16,108 nt of DNA from Irpex lacteus (GCA_001986395.2 MQVO02000186.1:1-16108); one strand, 5' to 3'; counted from the stretch's first letter, positions 7,677-14,275 are shown. Translations and numbers: made by a program. The notes: a model not told the origin generated them from the sequence alone.

Positions 7677-8221
7677 TGATTATTTTATTAATTAATTTTA
7701 TTTAAATATATTCCCTGTTTAATTAAATTACTTCCTGTGGATAGCTTTTTTTACCTTTAGTTTTGGGATAAATAATTTCAGCACCGGTGGAGTAAGTAAA
7801 GTTAATAATTCTTTAATTAATAAATTATTCTAAGATTCCTGGAGAAAATAGAGATAGTTATCTATCCAGGGGTAAAAAAAAAAGATGGTGGTGAGGGTGG
7901 AGTCTATCTCTACAAGAATTAAAATAGAGTGTGAAACTATCTCTTAAATAGTTAGTGTGTCGCTTAGGTGAGGAAGTGGAATATTAATTATTAAGGAATA
8001 GAATGGAATGGAATAGAATATAATAGAATAGAATAGAATAGAATAGAATAGAATAGAATAAGTTAAAGATAAAATAATGAGAATCATAGTTTAATTATAT
8101 TTATTTAATTCCTTTCCCTTAGGTTACTTACTCTAGTTTGAGAAAAGTAATAAATTACATCTCCCTCGAAAGTGATAAATGTTCTTGTTCGCATTATCAA
8201 CCCCTAGGTTATTTTCCTCCT
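7677..8221. other. AT-rich spacer with microsatellite and hairpin
   Basis: No gene is visible. It holds a hairpin near 7838-7870 (CCTGGA ... TCCAGG with inner ATAGA/TCTAT), a purine-rich run near 7880-7915, and the GAATA microsatellite. Confidence 0.6.
7996..8060 (+). repeat. GAATA pentamer microsatellite, 13 units
   Basis: There are thirteen 5-base units; the last seven are perfect GAATA, and the earlier ones include GAATG twice and TAATA once. Such a repeat is prone to length change by slippage. Confidence 0.9.
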
Positions 8222-8623
8222 TTTGAATAAATTGAGGATCTATTTAAAATATCTGTCATTAGTTTAGCCATATGTATTCTTGCATAAGATAATGTAGCTG
8301 CAGCTATAGGGATAGATACAGTTTTATATGTTCCTTTTGTTGTTTTCTCTTCAAAAGACCCATATTTAAAGCTTTAATATAATCAACACCAAAATTTTTA
8401 CAAATTTCTTTATCTATATCTAATTTAAATGTATCTAAAAAAGGTCTTTATCCATCTCTATAGAACTTTTTAGAATTCTAGTAACAGATACTAAATCATG
8501 TGTTTTACAGTCAATGAATCTCGTTACACTCTTTGAGAAATCCATACCAAATCTACCTTTTAAACTATTTAAGATTAATTTAGCAACATTTCTTTCTGTA
8601 GTGTGAAAGGGACCTAGAATCAT
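8222..8623 (-). pseudogene. dpoB: Plasmid-type family-B DNA polymerase fragment, frameshifted
   Basis: The minus strand reads NVAKLILNSLKGRFGMDFSK, which carries the motif-B signature (K-x-x-x-N-S-x-x-G-R-F-G) of protein-primed DNA polymerases from mitochondrial linear plasmids (invertrons). After the stop at 8435 the homology continues in other frames: TFKLDIDKEICKNFGVDYIK, then SFEEKTTKGTYKTVSIPIAA, ATLSYARIHMAKLMTDILN. This is the usual run-up to motif C. Two single-base frameshifts (near 8440 and 8367) break it, and it ends just before the expected D-T-D-S catalytic motif. The exonuclease and N-terminal parts are absent. It is a decayed relic of plasmid integration. Confidence 0.85.
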
Positions 8624-8764
8624 TTAAACAAAAGATAAGGCCAAAGCACCACGTAAAGGCAAGACTTTAAGGTTATTATGATGAATACACAAATACTTTT
8701 AACCAATTTAATAATTAACAACCAAAAATACTAGTTATCTAAAAAAAGTTTTTAATTAAAAAAA

Positions 8765-8832
8765 AGGATAAATTAGTTGAACCTATACTAATACAGGTTC
8801 AATGTATTGCTCTACCATTTCACAATAAAGGC
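8765..8832 (-). pseudogene. tRNA-Phe-like remnant
   Basis: The minus strand starts GCCTTTATT. It has a D arm TTGT...GCAA around GAAATGGTAGA and a perfect anticodon stem ATACA/TGTAT with loop TTGAACC (GAA at 34-36, Phe). The 3' half does not form a T arm, and no TAAAGGC is present to close the acceptor. It looks like a tRNA whose 3' third was replaced or lost. Confidence 0.5.
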
Positions 8833-8874
8833 TAAGAAAAGAGATATAATAAAGATTTATAAACCAATTTTATA

Positions 8875-8946
8875 TGGAATCAATGAGATTTTAACTCATT
8901 ATTTAGACGTGCAAGGTCTATGTTTTACCAACTAAACTATAATCCC
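8875..8946 (-). tRNA. trnA(ugc): tRNA-Ala (anticodon UGC)
   Basis: On the minus strand the acceptor GGGATTA pairs with TGATTCC (two G-U). The D loop contains TTGGTA, the anticodon stem TAGAC/GTCTA closes loop CTTGCAC (TGC at 34-36), and the T arm ATGAG-TTAAAAT-CTCAT is perfect, with discriminator A. It is the only intact-looking minus-strand tRNA in the window, placed opposite to rnl, trnH and trnV. Confidence 0.9.
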
Positions 8947-9039
8947 GGTTTTAAAATTACAAAGAATTAAACTATCCATCCTTTTTTTTATATAAAAAAA
9001 GGGGAGTGACATACTCTACCTTTAAGCTAAAATTCTGGA

Positions 9040-9105
9040 TAGCAAAAATATGATTTGAACATATATTAAAAGACATGCGTGTTACACCTATTACACCATC
9101 TTGCT
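9040..9105 (-). pseudogene. tRNA-like element with shortened anticodon region (Lys-like)
   Basis: On the minus strand AGCAAGA pairs with TTTTGCT, the D arm GTGT...ACAC is 4 bp, and the T arm ATATG-TTCAAAT-CATAT is perfect. Only 14 bases (GCATGTCTTTTAAT) remain where about 22 are needed for an anticodon arm plus variable loop. The string CTTTTAA would be a Lys (UUU) loop, but its stem cannot form without using the T arm. Either it is a deleted trnK or a highly reduced, edited tRNA; I favour the former. Confidence 0.5.
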
Positions 9106-9335
9106 TTAATTTATCTATCTTTTATATATTTTTTTATATAAAACTATCTGGCTATAACTTATATTATTATTAGACAATAGATATATTTATCCTTAGTTGA
9201 GCCAATACTGTTTAGAGATTGGCCGTTAGAATAAAAGCTTGTATAGATAACGGGAGTTAAAAATATAACTTCTAAAATTATCATTATTATTATATAACCC
9301 CTTTTTATTTTAATAAAATAAATAAGGATAAAAGA

Positions 9336-9409
9336 GGTAGAATTAGTTCAATTGGTAGAATGACGTTTTGTGGCAACGATGAAAAGAGTTCGAATCTCTT
9401 ATTCTGCCC
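9336..9409 (+). tRNA. trnH(gug): tRNA-His (anticodon GUG)
   Basis: The acceptor GGTAGAA pairs with TTCTGCC. The D arm holds TTCAATTGGTAGAA, anticodon stem CGTT/AACG closes loop TTGTGGC (GTG), and the T arm AAGAG-TTCGAAT-CTCTT is perfect. The discriminator is C, as usual for tRNA-His. Confidence 0.9.
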
Positions 9410-9474
9410 GCCCTTTAAAATCCAAATTGGATAAAGAAAGAAGATAATTAATTTTATACATTATCCCAAAAAAC

Positions 9475-9486
9475 TAGTTAGAATTA
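9475..9486 (+). repeat. Half copy of the dispersed palindrome (left arm)
   Basis: CCCAAAAAACTAG followed by TTAGAATTA leads directly into unrelated AT-rich sequence; the right half is absent. Confidence 0.65.
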
Positions 9487-9671
9487 AAAATAAAGATAAA
9501 AGAATACATAAAATAAAATAATATGGGGAGGGATACTCAAATAAAATAAAAAAGTGTAAAGTACTATTTATTATCTGAATACAGAATATCTTTATATATA
9601 TCTTATATATTATATCTTTAATAAAAAATAGCAAATTAAAATTTATTCGTTCTAACTAAAAAAAAGGCATA

Positions 9672-9742
9672 AGCGATTTAGCTGAGGGGATTAGCGTGAT
9701 TTTTACACAATCAAGACAGAGGTTCGATTCCTCTAATTGCTA
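9672..9742 (+). tRNA. trnV(uac): tRNA-Val (anticodon UAC)
   Basis: The acceptor AGCGATT pairs with AATTGCT (one G-U). The D arm is GCT/AGC around GAGGGGATT, anticodon stem TGATT/AATCA closes loop TTTACAC (TAC), and the T arm AGAGG-TTCGATT-CCTCT is perfect. It lies 18 bases upstream of the candidate branched RNA. Confidence 0.9.
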
Positions 9743-9760
9743 TTAATTCAGCCTCTCCAG

Positions 9761-9890
9761 ATAATAAAGGATAGAGGATCCTGGTTATTCCAGTAAAAAA
9801 ACTTTAGTGATTATTGTATTTGACAACCTTACACTATATGTTAAAGGGTCTATACGGGTATCCGCAACCTCAGCCTCTATCCTTTATTAT
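9761..9890 (+). ncRNA. Candidate multi-branched structured RNA closed by a 17-bp stem
   Basis: ATAATAAAGGATAGAGG (9761-9777) is perfectly complementary to 9874-9890. Inside lie a hairpin CTGG-TTATT-CCAG (9781-9793), a longer arm CTTTA/TAAAG (9802-9806 with 9842-9846) containing TAGTG/CACTA and a terminal TTGT-ATTTG-ACAA, and a small hairpin CGG-GTAT-CCG (9855-9864). The result is a four-way-junction-like fold of 130 nt. The orientation is not determined by sequence alone; plus is assumed because trnV precedes it. I recognise no known RNA family; a 3'-end or processing structure is an alternative. Confidence 0.4.
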
Positions 9891-9962
9891 TTACTTTTTC
9901 TTTATTTCTCTTTAAAATTAAATTATTATTTCACCAAAAATATATTTAATAAATATTAAATT

Positions 9963-10319
9963 TCATTTATTTTCAACTACCATAGTAGATACATATAAAA
10001 TCATTAAAGCAATAGGTAAATATAATATACAAATGTGTAAAATATGATTAGCATCTAATAAACTCATAACTGTATCTAAATCAGCCCCAGGTTCAATTGA
10101 AAAAGCGGCCGGTCCATCTCCACTATCAGGTTTGGATGTGGGAGGTGAAGTAGGAGTTGTTGGAGGTGTAGCCGATTTTACTGCAGAAGCCGCGACAGCA
10201 TTATCAATTTTCTTTTGAGAAAGACTACCGATAGCATTAGCAACAGTTACTGTACTACCACCAATTACAGCTCCTGCGGACATAACACCTATCTTTGCAG
10301 TAGGAGAAAGTCCATCCAA
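9963..10319 (-). CDS. Small two-segment membrane protein, unknown function
   Basis: This 118-residue ORF is on the minus strand. Residues about 8-30 (KIGVMSAGAVIGGSTVTVAN) form one hydrophobic Gly/Ala-rich segment. Residues about 45-66 are a Pro/Thr/Ser-rich linker (TPPTTPTSPPTSKP). Residues about 91-113 (HILHICILYLPIALMILYVS) form a transmembrane helix followed by a short polar tail. The ATG lies inside the end of a half palindromic element, with an in-frame TAG three codons upstream, so the original N-terminus may have been cut by the element. Codon choice is less AT-biased than in the neighbours, which suggests selection or an outside origin. I do not recognise the family; a plasmid-derived small ORF is possible, given polymerase relics on both sides. 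Confidence 0.6.
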   Translation of the reverse strand: MDGLSPTAKIGVMSAGAVIGGSTVTVANAIGSLSQKKIDNAVAASAVKSATPPTTPTSPPTSKPDSGDGPAAFSIEPGADLDTVMSLLDANHILHICILYLPIALMILYVSTMVVENK

Positions 10320-10340
10320 AAAAACTAGTTATAATTAATT
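10316..10340 (+). repeat. Half copy of the dispersed palindrome (left arm) at an ORF start
   Basis: CCAAAAAAACTAG then TTATAATTAATT is followed by ATCCCGGGATTATAA instead of the right arm. The arm overlaps the ATG of the minus-strand ORF. Confidence 0.7.
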
Positions 10341-10650
10341 ATCCCGGGATTATAAAATAATAAAAAATTATGAGAACAGTGACCTGTGCGAATGTAATAA
10401 ATATAAATAATTATTTTATTATAATATTTTAATTTAAATTAATAATATGCTACGCTCCTTCTTAATTCTTTAACTTTACTCATTATTATTTATTGCTAAA
10501 GTTCAAAGATATTTATCACATTTTTATTCTTTTATTTTGCATATAAAATAGTTTTGTTAGAGTTCAAATGAGTAAATGTAATAAATAAAGATAATAATAA
10601 ATAAGAAAATAAAATATAATCACACATTTATATTATTTTAATTAGGGAGT

Positions 10651-10685
10651 TCTAATTAAAATTTAATTTAATTAAATTTTAATAA
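10651..10685. repeat. 35-bp AT palindrome, copy 2 of 2
   Basis: Identical over 35 bp to 2216-2250, but here free in spacer rather than nested in the large palindromic element. Confidence 0.8.
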
Positions 10686-10994
10686 CCCGCTCAATTATAA
10701 ATACAAAGATTCCATATTGTAAGCACTAATTTTATATTTATTTTTAATGAGTTAACTACCGTTCAGTATACTTTATTATCCTATTTTGTAAACACTCATT
10801 TATCCTACCCCTCATCATTATCCATTAAAATGTGTAATGCTGCTCCCCTTCCTAAATAAATAATAAAAAGGTGGGGACCCTCTCTTTTTTATTTATTTCA
10901 GTTTCTAATCGTCTATCGACTCAACGGTACCTTTGGCACCCTATCGTAAGATTTGTTTAAGTAAATTAATAGTTCTACCCCCACACTACGTTCC

Positions 10995-11043
10995 TCCCCC
11001 GTCTCCTTTTTTTAATTTTTTAATTAAAAAAGGGCACGGGGGA
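10995..11043. repeat. GC-capped poly-T/poly-A hairpin
   Basis: TCCCCCGTCTCCTTTTTTTAA faces TTAAAAAAGGGCACGGGGGA across a short AT loop. It is the best-paired member of a family of C/T-then-A/G hairpins also seen near 3871-3907, 8979-9004 and 2495-2521. Confidence 0.6.
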
Positions 11044-11064
11044 ATATTGTTTATAAGCATAGAT

Positions 11065-11130
11065 CAATCGTGTCCTCCTCCACTTACCTTTACTTTTTGA
11101 TAGGTTCTAGTGAGCAAGTGGAGGACACTC
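11065..11130 (+). repeat. GTGTCCTC hairpin element, copy 1
   Basis: CAATCGTGTCCTC ... GAGGACACTC forms a stem around a loop holding ACCTTTACTTTT. The same ends and loop core recur inverted at 12336-12399. It abuts the dispersed palindrome at 11132. Confidence 0.65.
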
Positions 11131-11131
11131 C

Positions 11132-11178
11132 CCCCAAAAAACTAGTTAGAATTAATTCTAATTCCTAGTTTTTTGGGG
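11132..11178 (+). repeat. Dispersed palindromic element, canonical full copy
   Basis: Arms CCCCAAAAAACTAG and CTAGTTTTTTGGGG surround a perfect 16-bp palindrome TTAGAATTAATTCTAA plus TTC. I use this copy as the reference form. Confidence 0.9.
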
Positions 11179-11615
11179 ATTCTTTTTAATTAATTAATGA
11201 GTTTCTATATTTACCAATCTTTTTATTTAGTATCATACCCCTCATTCCCTTCGCTCTACTCAGTGAATGCTCACCTATTCTTTTTATTAATAATTATTTC
11301 TTTTCTAAGCATCCACTTTGTGGATGGGTAGTTTATTCCCTTAGGACCCCGTGTCCTCTAGTACTAATCTTAACTCTTTGGAACCCCCACTGCGAAGTTA
11401 ATTGTTTCTATTTTCTCTTTTTACCTATTTCTGAAGAAGTTTGTATACCAATTTCTTTAATTGTTTTTTTTTATTATTCTTTTTTATTAAATTAATGTAT
11501 TTTTATTTAGGAATAAGAGGATTATGTATTATAATCTTTTTTATTTTAGTCAGTTATCTCAGCATCTCGATAACTGATAGCTTACTTTAGATCTACTTCG
11601 TTACAGGATTAATAG

Positions 11616-11741
11616 TTAAACATTAATAAAAAAGATGATGAATATGTGCATTCTACTAAAAATATATCTGTTGCTATAGCTGGAGCTATGAATAGTTACA
11701 GTAATCTTTACATGTCCAAAATTAAATTGTTCATTTCCTAG
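11616..11741 (+). pseudogene. dpoB: Second plasmid-type DNA polymerase fragment
   Basis: The frame open between TAG codons reads KKDDEYVHSTKNISVAIAGA followed by MNSYSNLYMSKIKL. The block N-I-S-V-A-I-A-x-A-x-x-x-Y-x-x-x-Y-M-S matches the same polymerase region as SIPIAAATLSYARIHM in the minus-strand fragment at 8222-8623. The two differ in sequence and strand, so they are not a simple duplication; they may derive from different plasmids. Nothing recognisable flanks it. Confidence 0.6.
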
Positions 11742-12096
11742 AGATAGAATTTTTATTTTTTTTTTTATTTCTTCTGAGTTAAACAAAAGAATCACAATCT
11801 AATTAAATTATAATAAAATAAATAAGTTACACTCCCCCCTCTTATCAAATAGTTTTACTACAGAATACTCATTATATTATATAATTGTATTAGACTTTCT
11901 TTATTCAATGAAATTAAATTTAATTTAAGTTACTTAGTTAGCTTCTAAATTAAAGAAATAGTTATATTATTTAGCTAACTCTTTCTTTACATTACCCCAA
12001 AAACTAGTTAGAATTATTTATAATTCCTAGTTTTTTGGGGGGAGTAGCTAAAGATTGATAATTATAAATTATAACTACATCGGATGAATTTTTTAA
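11742..12096. other. AT-rich spacer
   Basis: No gene is visible. The only marked structure is the full dispersed palindrome at 11995-12040. Confidence 0.6.
11995..12040 (+). repeat. Dispersed palindromic element, full copy
   Basis: Arms CCCCAAAAACTAG and CTAGTTTTTTGGGG surround TTAGAATTATTTATAATTC, in forward orientation. Confidence 0.85.
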
Positions 12097-12429
12097 ATCA
12101 AGTGGGGCCCAATAAAATTAACAGAAAGTCAGTTACCACTTTTAATAGAAATAAAAAAGTATTTAGTAAGTAATTTAGGTTTTGATTACTATTCAGTACA
12201 AAAATTAGAATTTTCTTCAGTTATAGCTATAGGTAAAGGTAAAGCAGTTAATAATTGTAAACCTTTAGCAACATTAACAATTATAAATATACATGTTTTA
12301 AATAATTATTTTATACCCTTTTTTGTGGACATAGAGAGTGTCCTCTTGGTTCACATTGTACTCTCCAAAAGTAAAGGTCAGTATCAGGACACACGATTGA
12401 ATCTTAGTTTCCCAAAAGAAATTAATTAA
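12097..12429 (+). pseudogene. LAGLIDADG endonuclease remnant (second-repeat region)
   Basis: This open frame without ATG begins after TAA at 12094-12096. From 12115 it reads KLTESQLPLLIEIKKYLVSN, then LGFDYYSVQKLEFSSVIAIG, and KPLATLTIINIHVLNNYFIP. This resembles the substrate-contacting region of double-motif LAGLIDADG homing endonucleases found in fungal cob and cox1 introns. No LAGLIDADG motif is present. Homology fades after about 12325, where the frame runs into a GTGTCCTC hairpin copy and stops at 12429. The 5' border coincides with AAATCAAGTGGGGCCCA, shared with the GC cluster near 3681, so it was probably truncated there by recombination. Confidence 0.65.
12336..12399 (-). repeat. GTGTCCTC hairpin element, copy 2 (inverted)
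   Basis: Its reverse complement begins CAATCGTGTCCTGATACTGA, shares ACCTTTACTTTT, and ends GAGGACACTC, matching 11065-11130 at both ends and in the centre. It is fused in frame to the tail of the LAGLIDADG remnant. Confidence 0.65.
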
Positions 12430-12501
12430 ATTTTAATAAATAACTATTTTTAGTTAAATTACAGGGGTCTTACTATCTACTTTTTTATATTTAATCATAA
12501 G

Positions 12502-12540
12502 TTTAATGGCCAATTTATTTTGCTACCTTAGGATCCTCAT
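12502..12540 (-). repeat. 39-bp perfect antisense copy of rnl positions 799-837
   Basis: The reverse complement of this stretch equals rnl 799-837 exactly (ATGAGGATCCTAAGGTAGCA and on to CCATTAAA), with mismatches immediately outside. In rnl this is the conserved helix-69-flanking site that corresponds to a known intron/I-CeuI-type homing target. It lies directly before a group I intron fragment, in the opposite sense to it. Confidence 0.85.
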
Positions 12541-12797
12541 TAAACTCGATGATATGCTGGAACACCCTAAAGCTTTAAGTACTCATTTTATTTTACCAAA
12601 AAATAAAGTAGTGACAATCTTAAAGATGTTACAATGGGCAATCAGCAGGGAATATTAATATGCCCTGAAATTAATAATATTTAATTGTAAATCATTAGAA
12701 AGAAAAGTGGTTAAAACGCTGTTTAACCTCAAGTGATAGGAGCGCCTATCACGATCACTTCTTGCTGTTGTGAATATGCTGTGAATTTATTAAAAAT
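12541..12797 (+). pseudogene. Group I intron fragment (core elements before an endonuclease ORF)
   Basis: GATATGCTGGAACACCCTAA near 12551 and ACAATGGGCAATCAGCAGGG near 12631 look like the P3 and P/Q (P6-P7) regions of group I introns. A hairpin GTGATAGG-AGCG-CCTATCAC lies near 12734. I do not find the R and S core elements downstream, so the intron is incomplete. It probably came from an rnl intron, given the adjacent rnl exon copy and the LAGLIDADG ORF that follows. Confidence 0.6.
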
Positions 12798-13286
12798 ATG
12801 AAACATAATGTAAATATTATAAAAAAAGATATTCAAAATACAAATTACCTTTATTTTTTAGGTGGTTTTGCAGAAGGAGAAGGTTCAAATTCTGTATCTA
12901 TTTCTATAGGTAAAGACTTTAAATATGGAGTAAACATTCAACCAGTATTTAATGTTAGTCAACATAAAAATGGTTTAGAATTATTATATTCATTTAAAGA
13001 ATTATTTAATTGTGGATCTGTAGTAGAAAAATCTGGATCTCCAGACATATTTGTGTACACTTTGAAAGGTTATAAACAAATAATTAAACATGTAATTCCC
13101 TTTTTAGATACTTATGTTCAACCATTTAGTTGTAAAAAAGAAGAATATTCAGTGTTTAAACAAATTGTAATACAATCTTCACAAGGTGGACAGAAAGAAA
13201 AAGATTCACTAATAGAAATGGTTCAGCTTGCTTATACCCTTCAAGGTAAAGGTAAAATAGAAAAAGAGATATTTTTGAAATTTTAA
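12798..13286 (+). CDS. LAGLIDADG homing endonuclease (single motif), C-terminus altered
   Basis: This 162-residue ORF is of the single-motif class that acts as a homodimer and cuts an rRNA-gene target to spread its intron. The LAGLIDADG helix is LGGFAEGEGS at about residues 20-29, with the acidic catalytic residue in GEG. It is followed by a beta-rich DNA-binding region (YGVNIQPVFNVSQHKNGLEL) and by FVYTLKGYKQIIKHVIPFLD. LAYTLQGKGKI marks the usual C-terminal signature, but the basic tail expected afterwards is replaced by EKEIFLKF and a stop, as a frameshift would give. The dispersed palindrome starts seven bases after the stop. It may be catalytically competent, but its intron context is broken, so mobility is doubtful. 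Confidence 0.85.
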   Translation: MKHNVNIIKKDIQNTNYLYFLGGFAEGEGSNSVSISIGKDFKYGVNIQPVFNVSQHKNGLELLYSFKELFNCGSVVEKSGSPDIFVYTLKGYKQIIKHVIPFLDTYVQPFSCKKEEYSVFKQIVIQSSQGGQKEKDSLIEMVQLAYTLQGKGKIEKEIFLKF

Positions 13287-13292
13287 GAATCT

Positions 13293-13333
13293 CCCAAAAA
13301 AACTAATTATTTATAATTCCTAGTTTTTTTGGG
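13293..13333 (+). repeat. Dispersed palindromic element, short variant
   Basis: Arms CCCAAAAAAACTA and CTAGTTTTTTTGGG surround ATTATTTATAATTC. It is nearly identical to the copy at 3994-4035 and sits at the end of the endonuclease ORF. Confidence 0.85.
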
Positions 13334-13476
13334 TACTACTTAGTATGAGGTTTGTATAATAAATATAGGACAGATGCCATAAATATAATAATAATTATTA
13401 TGATTATTCTGCCAGCATTACAGCGGTTTGGCCTACTATATTATTAAAAAATAATAAAATTATAACTTTAAAAAAA

Positions 13477-13665
13477 ATGTTAAATCTTTTTCATAGATTC
13501 TTAGCTTATTTAGCTAATCATACTTGGTTCAATGATATTAAGTTAGCTGTAAAACAGCTAAATATTATACCATCTTTACCCATAGTAGTTGATTACTACT
13601 ACAACCATCTTTTAACTAGAATTTTAAGAGTAATAGGAGGATTAGCTACATTAGCAGTTTTATAG
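13477..13665 (+). CDS. Small hydrophobic protein, unknown function
   Basis: The 62-residue ORF reads MLNLFHRFLAYLANHTWFND, then IKLAVKQLNIIPSLPIVVDY, and ends RILRVIGGLATLAVL, a likely C-terminal membrane segment. The frame is open upstream to 13369 without another ATG (SITAVWPTILLKNNKIITLK precedes the Met), so it may be a truncated longer protein or use another start. Its stop codon overlaps the first bases of the 138-bp repeat. The residue order looks like real protein rather than random AT-rich translation. I cannot name a family; association with plasmid-derived ORFs is a guess. Confidence 0.5.
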   Translation: MLNLFHRFLAYLANHTWFNDIKLAVKQLNIIPSLPIVVDYYYNHLLTRILRVIGGLATLAVL

Positions 13666-13799
13666 CAGAAACTAGTAAACAGACATAACGTAAGTCACAG
13701 TAAACAGTACTGGAATAGTTACAGTAGTTTGGTTTACAAAATCAGTAGAGAACCTCCCCCCTAGTTAATAAAATAAATAATATTTTTAATTATCTATTA
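13662..13799 (+). repeat. 138-bp exact direct repeat, copy 1
   Basis: It starts ATAGCAGAAACTAGTAAACA and ends TTTTTAATTATCTATTA. It is identical to 14753-14890 by direct comparison. It begins at the stop codon of the small hydrophobic ORF. Confidence 0.95.
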
Positions 13800-14275
13800 C
13801 CTCCCCCCCAAATTTAAGAGTTCAAATTATTAATAGTTTGGTTAGTTTCCTCATAGTATCCCTCCTCTTTAGCTTACCTCTACTCATAATTAGCCAATGA
13901 ATTAAAGAGATTTTAAAGTATTAGAGAATCTCTTACTTTTTATTTTATTTAGTGAGTGTTCAAATTATTTATTATTTTATTAAACAAGCTCCTCCCCTAA
14001 CAAGGGGAGACGGCGGACAATGTCCACCTATCTTTTTTAATTAATGATTTCTATTCGCACACCCATTTTTATTGTTGTTTCTTTTGGTAAGTGAAGGGAA
14101 CCCCATCACTTTCTATCACCTTTGTTTATTAACAAAAGAGTTATTACCAATCTCTCTGATCTTTAATCTAACTCATTGGCTTGGTTGCGAGAGTTCAAAT
14201 GATCCCCCCGAAAAACTAGGAATTATAAATAATTCTAACTAGTTTTTTGGGTACGGTGTTAATCAATAAATTATT
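13800..14275. other. Spacer with C-rich patches
   Basis: No gene is visible. A hairpin CTCCTCCCCTAACAAGGGGAG lies near 13989, next to GGACAATGTCC. The full dispersed palindrome at 14206-14251 is in the reverse orientation. Confidence 0.6.
14206..14251 (-). repeat. Dispersed palindromic element, full copy, reverse orientation
   Basis: CCCCGAAAAACTAGGAATTA ... TTCTAACTAGTTTTTTGGG: the GAA follows the left CTAG, so the element is inverted relative to copies left of 13.3 kb. The single G in the left arm would pair G-U in RNA. Confidence 0.85.

Larger units (their letters stand above)
10341..11615. other. Long AT-rich spacer with hairpins and repeat copies
   Basis: No convincing gene is visible. 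It holds the second 35-bp AT palindrome, a GC-capped hairpin at 10995-11043, a GTGTCCTC hairpin at 11065-11130 and a full dispersed palindrome at 11132-11178. CCCGGGATTATA near 10343 matches the 5' border of trnA by about 11 bases, possibly by chance. Confidence 0.6.

Noticed and set aside
10341..10420. Second trnA copy (CCCGGGATTATA match)
   Set aside because: Only the first dozen bases match; no D, anticodon or T arm follows.
10910..10960. Fragment of rnl (TCTATCGACTCAACGG resembles rRNA text)
   Set aside because: Only short, partial matches to rnl near 1010 and 1490 without collinearity; chance or a tiny scrap.
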